Shown: positions 5,274-10,773 of the stretch, in pieces
How the letters are laid out: every line of letters begins with the position of its first letter
How positions within the stretch are numbered: the stretch's first letter is position 1
Origin: Gammaproteobacteria bacterium
Lineage (GTDB): Bacteria; Pseudomonadota; Gammaproteobacteria; Xanthomonadales; Xanthomonadaceae
Reading direction: 5' to 3'
NCBI GenBank assembly: GCA_030431185.1
Contig: JAUIJO010000095.1
Span: forward strand, 1 to 10,773
DNA: 10,773 nt
The notes under the pieces: model-generated
What the model saw: the letters and a program-made list of their open reading frames with translations, nothing else
Told to the model about the DNA's origin: nothing
Databases searched by the model: none
Position numbers and translations under genes: made by a program

Positions 5274-6983
5274 ATGTGTTCGATCCTCGGAATCTTTGGT
5301 CTCCAGGCCGGCGACGACATCCCGTCGCTGCGCCGCCAGGCGCTGGAGCAGTCGCAGCGCCAACGGCATCGCGGCCCCGACTGGAGCGGTGTCTACATGG
5401 ACGAAGGCGCCATCCTCGTCCATGAGCGCCTGGCCATCGTCGATCCGGCCGGCGGCGCGCAACCCCTGCGCTCGGAGGACGGCGGGCTGGTGCTGGCCGT
5501 CAATGGCGAGATCTACAACCACCGGGAACTCGAGCAGGGCCTGCGCATCCCGTATGCCTTCCAGAGCGGCTCGGACTGCGAGGTCATCAACGCGCTGTAT
5601 CGCCAGTCGATGGAGGAGGACGGCGACACGGCCGCGTGGCTCGACGGACTGAACGGCATCTTCGCTTTCGCACTGTGGGATGCAGGGCGCAAGCGCTGCC
5701 TCGTCGCGCGCGACCCGATCGGCGTCTGCCCGCTCTACTGGGGACACGACGCCGCCGGCCGCCTGTGCGTGGCCTCGGAGATGAAGGCCCTGGCCAGCAC
5801 CTGTGCCGACGTCGCCCAGTTCCCGCCCGGGCACTACTACGACAGCAGGGTGGGCGAGCCGGTCCGCTACTACCACCGGCCGTGGCGCGACCACGACGCC
5901 ACCGTGGGCGTCGAGGTCTCCCCGCACGCGCTTCGCGAGGCGTTCGAACAGGCGGTGCATCGCCAGCTCATGTGCGACGTGCCCTACGGCGTGCTGCTGT
6001 CGGGCGGCCTCGACTCGTCGCTGGTCGCGGCCGTCGCCGCGCGCTTCGCGCGACGCCGGATCGAGGAGGACGATGCCTCCGAAGCCTGGTGGCCCCGACT
6101 GCATTCCTTCGCCATCGGCCTGGAAGGTTCGCCCGACCTGGCCGCTGCGGAGGTGGCCGCCGAAGCCCTGGGCACCGTGCACCATGGCTTCACCTACACC
6201 TTCGAGGAGGGCCTGGACGCGCTGCCGGAGGTGATCCGCCACGTCGAGACCTACGACGTCACCACGATCCGTGCCTCCACGCCGATGTTCCTGCTGGCGC
6301 GCCGGATCAAGGCGATGGGCGTGAAGATGGTGCTGTCGGGCGAGGGCAGCGACGAGATCTTCGGCGGCTACCTCTACTTCCACAAGGCGCCCGACGCCCG
6401 CGAATTCCACGACGAGACCATCCGCAAGCTCGATGCCCTGCACAACTACGATTGCCTGCGGGCCAACAAGTCCATGATGGCGTGGGGCGTGGAGGGACGC
6501 GTGCCCTTCCTCGACGTCGATTTCCTGGACGTGGCGATGTCGATGGACGCCACCCACAAGATGGCGGGGACACGGCCCGACGGTCGCAGGCGCATGGAGA
6601 AGGCCGTGCTGCGCGAGGCATTCGAGGGCTATCTGCCCGACTCGATCCTGTGGCGCCAGAAGGAGCAGTTCAGCGACGGGGTGGGGTATGGCTGGATCGA
6701 CGGCCTGCGCGACCACGCCGCCGCCCAGGTCAGCGACCGGGTGTTCGCCGCCGCGGTGAGCCGCTTCCCGGTCAATCCGCCGCAGACCAAGGAGGCGTAC
6801 CTGTACCGCCACATCTTCGAGCAGTATTTCCAGGGAGCGGCCTGCGCTTCGACGGTACCCGGCGGCAAGTCGATCGCCTGTTCCTCACCGGCGGCGATCG
6901 CCTGGGACGCGGCCTTCGCCCAGGCCGCCGATCCCTCGGGTCGCGCGATCGCGGGCGTGCACGGAGCTGCGTTCGCGGCGTGA
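5274..6983 (+). CDS. asnB: Asparagine synthetase B (glutamine-hydrolysing)
   Basis: AsnB makes asparagine from aspartate, ATP and glutamine in the cytoplasm. The 569-residue product is near the E. coli length (554). The N-terminal class II glutaminase domain (2-190) has the nucleophile Cys2, exposed after Met removal, plus Arg52 (HERLAIVD), Asn77-Gly78-Glu79 (NGEIYNHREL) and Asp101. The synthetase domain (about 215-540) has the ATP pyrophosphate loop SGGLDSS at 243-249, then LSGEGSDEIFGGYLYFHKAP and the EGRVPFLD motif. The C-terminus ends with the family's CASTVPGGKSIACSSPAAIAWD and DPSGRA. The frame is open upstream to 5094, but that extension would bury Cys2 and lies in the leader, so the ATG at 5274 is used. 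Expression is probably set by the attenuator upstream. The gene stands alone as a transcription unit. Confidence 0.97.
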   Translation: MCSILGIFGLQAGDDIPSLRRQALEQSQRQRHRGPDWSGVYMDEGAILVHERLAIVDPAGGAQPLRSEDGGLVLAVNGEIYNHRELEQGLRIPYAFQSGSDCEVINALYRQSMEEDGDTAAWLDGLNGIFAFALWDAGRKRCLVARDPIGVCPLYWGHDAAGRLCVASEMKALASTCADVAQFPPGHYYDSRVGEPVRYYHRPWRDHDATVGVEVSPHALREAFEQAVHRQLMCDVPYGVLLSGGLDSSLVAAVAARFARRRIEEDDASEAWWPRLHSFAIGLEGSPDLAAAEVAAEALGTVHHGFTYTFEEGLDALPEVIRHVETYDVTTIRASTPMFLLARRIKAMGVKMVLSGEGSDEIFGGYLYFHKAPDAREFHDETIRKLDALHNYDCLRANKSMMAWGVEGRVPFLDVDFLDVAMSMDATHKMAGTRPDGRRRMEKAVLREAFEGYLPDSILWRQKEQFSDGVGYGWIDGLRDHAAAQVSDRVFAAAVSRFPVNPPQTKEAYLYRHIFEQYFQGAACASTVPGGKSIACSSPAAIAWDAAFAQAADPSGRAIAGVHGAAFAA

Positions 6984-7001
6984 GGTCCCGGCGTGGGTCC
7001 A

Positions 7002-7024
7002 GCCTCCACCGCTGCGGTGGAGGC
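7002..7024. terminator. Strong hairpin between convergent asnB and tpm
   Basis: GCCTCCACCG (7002-7011) pairs exactly with CGGTGGAGGC (7015-7024) around the loop CTG, or the stem may open one pair for a 5-base loop. It lies 18 bases after the asnB stop and 5 bases beyond the tpm stop. No T tract follows on either strand. Its place suggests a shared bidirectional transcription end or a 3' mRNA-stabilising structure. Confidence 0.5.
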
Positions 7025-7029
7025 CCGGG

Positions 7030-7686
7030 TCAGCGTCGCTCCAGCCGATACGCCGCCGTCCACAGGGCGGTGACGCCTTCTTCGACGAAGCCGGGTTGCG
7101 CGGCCAGGATGTCCTGCCGTTCCAGCGAATCGACCGACCAGGCGGGCGAGAACAGCGCCTCGACCTCGTCGGGCGGGACCGGGAAGGGCGGGCCTTCCTT
7201 CTCGTGCGTCGGATACTCCAGGCTGACGAGCAGGCCACGGCAGCCGGGTCGCAAGTGGCCGTAGACCTCCTCCACGTAACGCTGGCGCAGCGCCGGCGGC
7301 AGGGCGATCAAGGCGGCCCGGTCGAACACCGCGTCGCAGCTCGCGAGCAGCGCGGGCGCCAGGGCGAACACGTCGCCGCAGGCCAGCTCGATGTCGCCGG
7401 CCCGATAGTGACGCGCCGCGCCGATGGTCTCCACGTCCGGCGTGAGCCCGTGTTCGTCGAAGAACTGCTCCACCGCCAGTCGCGACAGCTCGACGCCGAG
7501 CACGCGATGCCCGCGCGAGGCCAGCCAGGCCATGTCCCGCGACTTGCCGGCGAGTGGGACGAAGACGCGGCTCCGCGCCGGCAATCGCAGCGTGGGCCAG
7601 TGATCGACCAGCAGTGGCGTCGGCACGTCCTGGTGGAAGCCGATGCGGCCCTCCTGCCAGCGCTGGTGCCAGAAACCGGCGTCCAT
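7030..7686 (-). CDS. tpm: Thiopurine S-methyltransferase
   Basis: The 218-residue SAM-dependent methyltransferase is of the TPMT class. Bacterial members methylate thiopurines and, in Pseudomonas, selenium and tellurium compounds; the natural substrate is unclear. Signatures in order: FWHQRWQEGRIGFHQD (5-20), SAM-binding VFVPLAGKSRDMAWLA (41-56), VLGVELS with the acidic Glu66, CGDVFAL (103-109), and FDRAALIALPP (121-131). It is full length and cytoplasmic. The ATG at 7686 is where homologues start; the preceding bases (GAGAGG only 2 bases away) make a poor ribosome site, so translation may be coupled to parC, whose stop is 14 bases upstream. parC and tpm look cotranscribed, with no obvious functional link. 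Confidence 0.93.
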   Translation of the reverse strand: MDAGFWHQRWQEGRIGFHQDVPTPLLVDHWPTLRLPARSRVFVPLAGKSRDMAWLASRGHRVLGVELSRLAVEQFFDEHGLTPDVETIGAARHYRAGDIELACGDVFALAPALLASCDAVFDRAALIALPPALRQRYVEEVYGHLRPGCRGLLVSLEYPTHEKEGPPFPVPPDEVEALFSPAWSVDSLERQDILAAQPGFVEEGVTALWTAAYRLERR

Positions 7687-7700
7687 GGCCTCTCGTCCGC

Positions 7701-9944
7701 CTATTCGACGGACAAGCCCTCGACTTTCTGCCAGCCACGCGGCAGCAGACCGCCGCGGGTCGCGCGGCTGCCGATGTAGGCGTCCAGGTCCTTCCAGGAC
7801 AGCGACATGGTGCGCGCGCCCGACCTCACGCTCAGGGTGCCGCCGGGCGGCACCACCGCCACCGCGACCACGCGCTCGGTGCCGAGCTTGGCCTTGGGAA
7901 TGTCGATCAGCTTGTTGCCCTTGCCCTTGTCGAGCTCGGGGAGTTCCGCCACGGGGAAGGCGAGCAGGTGCCCGGCGGTCGTGGCCACCACCACGCGGTC
8001 CTGTTCGACGTCGTCGACGGGCGCGGGCTGCACGACCCGGGCACCGGCGGTCAAGGACAGCATCGCCTTGCCCGCCTTGTTGCGGCTGGTGAGGTTCTCG
8101 AAGCGGGTCACGAAGCCATAGCCGTGGCTGGAGGCCAGCACGAAGCGGGTGTCGTTCTCGCCGCTGGCGAGCGCCTGGAACGACGCGCCCGGCGCGGGCG
8201 AGAAGCGCCCTGTCAGCGGCTCGCCGTTGCCGCGCGCCGAGGGCAGTGAATGCACGATCGTCGAGTACGCGCGCCCGGTCGAGTCGAGGAAGGCGACCTG
8301 TTGCGTGCTGCGGCTGCGCGCCGCGCCAAGCAGCGCGTCGCCTTCGCGGTAACTCATTCCGGCCGCATCGATGTCGTGGCCCTTGGCCGCGCGCACCCAG
8401 CCCTTCTCGCTGACCACGACCGTCATCGGCTCGCTGGGGACGAGGTCGGATTCAGACATGGCCTGCGCGGCATCGCGCGCCACCAGCGGCGAACGCCGCG
8501 CGTCGCCGAATTTCTTCGCGTCGGCCAGCAGTTCGTCCTTGACGAGCTTCTTGAGCTTGGCCTTGCTGCCCAGGGTGGCGATCAGTTTGTCGCGCTCGGC
8601 GTCGAGTTCGGCCTCTTCGCCGCGGATCTTCATCTCCTCCAGGCGCGCCAGCTGGCGCAGCTTCGTCTCGAGGATGTAGTCGGCCTGGTCCTCGCTCAGC
8701 TCGAACCGCTGGATCAGCACCGGGCGCGGTTCGTCCTCGCTGCGGATGATGCGGATCACCTCGTCGAGGTTGAGGAAGGCGATCAACAAGCCCTCCAACA
8801 GGTGCAGCCGGCGCTCGACCTTGTCCAGGCGGTGCTTGAGCCGGCGGGTGACCGTGTCGGTGCGGAAGTGCAGCCACTCCGACAGGAAGGTCTTCAGGCC
8901 CTTCACCTGCGGGCGACCGTCCAGCCCGATCACGTTGAAGTTGACCCGGTAGCTTTTCTCGAGGTCCGTCGTGGCGAACAGGTGCCCCATCAACTGGTCG
9001 ATGTCGACGCGATTGCTGCGCGGCACCAGCACGATGCGGGTCGGCGTGGCATGGTCGGACTCGTCGCGCAGGTCCTCCAGCCAGGGGAGCTTCTTGGCGC
9101 GCATCTGCGAGGCGATCTGCTCGATCACCTTGCCCGGCGAGGCCTGGTACGGCAGCGCGGTGACGACGATGTTCGTGCCTTCCTTGCCGTACACGGCGCG
9201 CGCGCGGACGCTGCCGAGCCCCGTCTCGTACATGGCGACGAGGTCGGCGCGCGGGGTGATGATCTCGGCCTCCGTCGGGTAGTCCGGCCCCAGCACGTGT
9301 TCGCACAGGTCGCGCGTGGTGGCATCGGGGTCGTCGAGCAGGCGGACGGTCGCGCTCACGACCTCGTTGAGGTTGTGCGGCGGTACGTCGGTGGCCATGC
9401 CGACCGCGATCCCGGTCGTGCCGTTGAGCATCAGGTGCGGCAGGCGCGCCGGCATCCAGGTCGGCTCCTCCAGCGTGCCATCGAAGTTGGGCGTCCAGTC
9501 GACCGTGCCCTGCCCAAGTTCGCCGAGCAGCACTTCGGCGATCGGGGTCAGCTTGGACTCGGTGTAGCGCATCGCCGCGAACGACTTGGGGTCGTCGCTG
9601 GAACCGAAGTTGCCCTGTCCCTCGACCAGCGGATAGCGGTAGGAGAACGGCTGCGCCATCAGCACCATCGCTTCGTAGCAGGCGCTGTCGCCGTGCGGAT
9701 GGTACTTGCCGATCACGTCGCCCACGGTGCGCGCGGACTTCTTGGGCTTGGCGCCGGCATTGAGCCCCAGCTCGCTCATCGAATAGATGATGCGGCGCTG
9801 TACCGGCTTGAGGCCATCACCCAGGAAGGGCAGGGCGCGATCGAGCACCACGTACATCGAATAATCGAGGTACGCGCGCTCGGCGTACTCCTTCAGTGGG
9901 ATCTGTTCGAAGCCATGGAACGCCGGTCGTACGGTTTCGGTCAT
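7701..9944 (-). CDS. parC: DNA topoisomerase IV subunit A
   Basis: ParC is the DNA-cleaving subunit of topoisomerase IV (with ParE), which decatenates daughter chromosomes. The 747-residue length is close to E. coli ParC (752). The N-terminal winged-helix cleavage domain has LGDGLKPVQRRI (41-52), the quinolone region KYHPHGDSACYEAMV (80-94) and the catalytic Tyr127 in FAAMRYTES. The tower and coiled-coil regions follow to about 490 (FELSEDQADYILETKLRQL). The C-terminal beta-pinwheel lies beyond this. It lacks the GyrA-box QRRGGKG type motif, as expected for ParC rather than GyrA. Ser87 and Glu91, equivalent to E. coli Ser80 and Glu84, are the sensitive-type residues. The ATG at 9944 lacks a clear Shine-Dalgarno. 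It lies 85 bases after rnk on the same strand, with a strong hairpin between them. Confidence 0.96.
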   Translation of the reverse strand: MTETVRPAFHGFEQIPLKEYAERAYLDYSMYVVLDRALPFLGDGLKPVQRRIIYSMSELGLNAGAKPKKSARTVGDVIGKYHPHGDSACYEAMVLMAQPFSYRYPLVEGQGNFGSSDDPKSFAAMRYTESKLTPIAEVLLGELGQGTVDWTPNFDGTLEEPTWMPARLPHLMLNGTTGIAVGMATDVPPHNLNEVVSATVRLLDDPDATTRDLCEHVLGPDYPTEAEIITPRADLVAMYETGLGSVRARAVYGKEGTNIVVTALPYQASPGKVIEQIASQMRAKKLPWLEDLRDESDHATPTRIVLVPRSNRVDIDQLMGHLFATTDLEKSYRVNFNVIGLDGRPQVKGLKTFLSEWLHFRTDTVTRRLKHRLDKVERRLHLLEGLLIAFLNLDEVIRIIRSEDEPRPVLIQRFELSEDQADYILETKLRQLARLEEMKIRGEEAELDAERDKLIATLGSKAKLKKLVKDELLADAKKFGDARRSPLVARDAAQAMSESDLVPSEPMTVVVSEKGWVRAAKGHDIDAAGMSYREGDALLGAARSRSTQQVAFLDSTGRAYSTIVHSLPSARGNGEPLTGRFSPAPGASFQALASGENDTRFVLASSHGYGFVTRFENLTSRNKAGKAMLSLTAGARVVQPAPVDDVEQDRVVVATTAGHLLAFPVAELPELDKGKGNKLIDIPKAKLGTERVVAVAVVPPGGTLSVRSGARTMSLSWKDLDAYIGSRATRGGLLPRGWQKVEGLSVE

Positions 9945-9974
9945 GTGCAGGGGGTTTCCGAGTGCCTGGCGGCC

Positions 9975-9980
9975 ATTCTA
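9975..9980 (-). promoter_or_regulatory. Candidate -10 element for parC
   Basis: Reading the - strand, TAGAAT (5 of 6 to TATAAT) lies 30 bases before the parC ATG. A matching -35 is not seen at normal spacing, where the hairpin arm lies. It may still give parC its own start independent of rnk. Confidence 0.3.
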
Positions 9981-9984
9981 TCGG

Positions 9985-10012
9985 GCCGGCGCCGTCCGCA
10001 GGCGGCGCCGGC
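9985..10012. terminator. 10-bp GC hairpin between rnk and parC
   Basis: GCCGGCGCCG (9985-9994) pairs perfectly with CGGCGCCGGC (10003-10012) around an 8-base loop. On the - strand it follows the rnk stop by 17 bases. No T run follows, so it may be a partial or Rho-assisted terminator of rnk, or an mRNA boundary structure. Confidence 0.45.
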
Positions 10013-10029
10013 GGGAATCCGACGGGGGG

Positions 10030-10446
10030 TCAGCGGTGCAGGTCGCCGGCGGCTTCCGGCTGGTACTGGATGGACAGCACCGTCAGCCGGGCCTGCCGGC
10101 CGCCCGGAAGGGGCCAGTCGATGGCCTCGCCCACGCGCATGCCCAACAGGGCGCTGCCGACCGGCGCCAGCAGCGACACCCGGCCCGGACTGCCGTCGGC
10201 GTCGCGGGGGTAGACCAGGGTCAGCTCGTGCTCGCCGGCGGTGGTCTCGTCGCGGAAGCGCGCGGTCGAGTTCATGCTGATCACGTCGCGCGGCATCGCC
10301 GAGGGCTCGACGAGCTGGGCGCGCTCCAGTTCGGCCACCAGGGCCGAGGTGTCCGAGTCGGCGGCGGCCGGCGACTCGAGCAGGGCTTCGATGCGTTGCA
10401 CGTCCAGGCGCGACAGGACGAGGGGAGGCGGGATGGGGCGGGTCAT
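10030..10446 (-). CDS. rnk: Nucleoside diphosphate kinase regulator Rnk (Gre-factor-like)
   Basis: Rnk is a small cytoplasmic protein related to GreA/GreB. In E. coli it binds RNA polymerase near the secondary channel, and its gene was named for an effect on nucleoside diphosphate kinase levels. The 138-residue product matches E. coli Rnk (136) in length and sequence: MTRP at the start, LDVQRIEALLE (14-24) in the short N-terminal helix region, ELERAQLVEPSAMPRDVISMNS (39-60), then the FKBP-like Gre C-terminal domain with LAPVGSALLGMRVGE (93-107) and QPEAAGD at the end. It lacks the long coiled-coil finger of GreA/GreB. The ATG at 10446 has GGAG 7 bases upstream. The open frame continues another 105 codons upstream, but that part matches no family I recognise and the extension is rejected. 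Confidence 0.94.
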   Translation of the reverse strand: MTRPIPPPLVLSRLDVQRIEALLESPAAADSDTSALVAELERAQLVEPSAMPRDVISMNSTARFRDETTAGEHELTLVYPRDADGSPGRVSLLAPVGSALLGMRVGEAIDWPLPGGRQARLTVLSIQYQPEAAGDLHR

Positions 10447-10453
10447 GGGATGG

Positions 10454-10457
10454 CTCC
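10454..10457 (-). promoter_or_regulatory. Shine-Dalgarno GGAG of rnk
   Basis: On the - strand GGAG precedes the ATG at 10446 by 7 bases. This fixes the start of rnk and argues against the longer open frame. Confidence 0.7.
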
Positions 10458-10561
10458 AATGCAGGACGGGCGGTGCCATGCCAGGCGCCGCCCGCGGAAG
10501 GTCGATGAGGCTCGACCATAGTCCCGGCCCCGCATCGGGGCAATCGCGCGGTCTGGCCGTT

Positions 10562-10580
10562 GGGCGCGCGATTCGCGCCC
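10562..10580. repeat. Inverted repeat upstream of rnk
   Basis: GGGCGCG (10562-10568) and CGCGCCC (10574-10580) form a 7-bp perfect stem with a 5-base loop. It lies in the 262-base gap between rnk and the tRNA. Apart from this and the tRNA promoter I see nothing certain in that gap, and no clear rnk promoter. In DNA this GC-rich the repeat may be chance. Confidence 0.2.
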
Positions 10581-10647
10581 GGCGCCGGCGCGTGTCGGCG
10601 CGCACGCCCGCATCCGCGCGGGACTGAAAAAATTCTCGTGCAAGGCA

Positions 10648-10676
10648 TTGACAAGCCGCCCGACCCAACGCAACAT
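10648..10676 (+). promoter_or_regulatory. tRNA-Leu promoter
   Basis: A perfect -35 TTGACA (10648-10653) is followed after 17 bases by CAACAT (10671-10676), a weak -10 (3 of 6). The next bases, about 10677-10687, are G+C-rich, like the discriminator of stringently controlled stable-RNA promoters. Transcription would start near 10683, about 26 bases before the tRNA. Confidence 0.65.
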
Positions 10677-10708
10677 ACGCGGCTCGCACTGCTGCTGCAG
10701 CGCGATTT

Positions 10709-10773
10709 GCCCAGGTGGCGGAATTGGTAGACGCACTAGCTTCAGGTGCTAGCGGGGGCAACTCCGTGGAGGT
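10709..10773 (+). tRNA. tRNA-Leu(CAG), 3' end cut by window edge
   Basis: The first 65 bases of a leucine tRNA. The start GCCCAGGTGGCGGAATTGGT has the acceptor 5' strand and the D-arm, with the GGTAGACGC form typical of tRNA-Leu. The anticodon stem CTAGC/GCTAG (10736-10740, 10748-10752) encloses the loop TTCAGGT. The anticodon is CAG (10743-10745), reading CUG. A long variable arm follows (CGGGG with CTCCG), as expected of a class II tRNA. The T-arm and acceptor 3' strand lie beyond the window. CUG is the preferred Leu codon in the GC-rich genes seen here. Confidence 0.95.

Noticed and set aside
5190..6812. 540-codon - strand frame antisense to asnB
   Set aside because: Composition is His/Gly/Ala/Arg-rich with no recognisable domain, and asnB on the + strand is certain.
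8250..10280. 676-codon + strand frame antisense to parC and rnk
   Set aside because: It is a low-information shadow of parC. No domain or ribosome site was seen.
10447..10761. N-terminal extension of rnk by 105 codons
   Set aside because: It runs antisense through the tRNA and its promoter, has no domain, and a good ribosome site precedes the ATG at 10446.

Overview
The window is high-GC DNA with densely packed housekeeping genes. The gene set and protein signatures fit a gammaproteobacterium of the Xanthomonadaceae/Lysobacteraceae type. That placement is inferred from recall of family sequences, not from a search. I see no mobile element, CRISPR array or prophage.

Layout, left to right. 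(1) A lysine/diaminopimelate cluster on the + strand: dapD (5' end cut by the window edge), a thioredoxin-fold ArsC/YffB-like gene, and dapE. (2) Convergent to it, on the - strand, a long membrane-anchored penicillin-acylase-family (Ntn-hydrolase) gene. (3) A 465-base divergent intergenic region between that gene and asnB on the + strand. (4) asnB itself, glutamine-dependent asparagine synthetase. (5) Convergent to asnB, a - strand run, read right to left: rnk, parC, tpm. (6) At the right edge, on the + strand, a stable-RNA promoter and the first 65 bases of a tRNA-Leu(CAG).

The most interesting element is in region 3. The asnB leader has every part of a classical ribosome-mediated transcription attenuator. 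There is a 39-codon leader ORF with a well-placed Shine-Dalgarno, and it contains the stretch T-N-N-V-N-T-N-T (four Asn codons within six). A 1:2 hairpin overlaps the last Asn codon, and a 2:3 antiterminator is mutually exclusive with it. A strong intrinsic terminator (9-bp stem, GAAG loop, six T) follows, about 170 bases before the asnB start. The leader stop codon lies just past segment 2, as the mechanism needs. I infer that asnB is controlled by the supply of charged tRNA-Asn (and possibly tRNA-Thr) in the way his, thr, leu and trp operons are in enteric bacteria. I do not recall such a system being described for asparagine synthetase. A C-rich, G-poor stretch after the terminator and two adjacent dyads before the leader may add further control.

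The metabolic theme is the aspartate family. dapD and dapE build lysine and peptidoglycan precursor from aspartate, and asnB makes asparagine from aspartate. The remaining genes (topoisomerase IV subunit A, Rnk, thiopurine methyltransferase, tRNA-Leu) are unrelated housekeeping functions.
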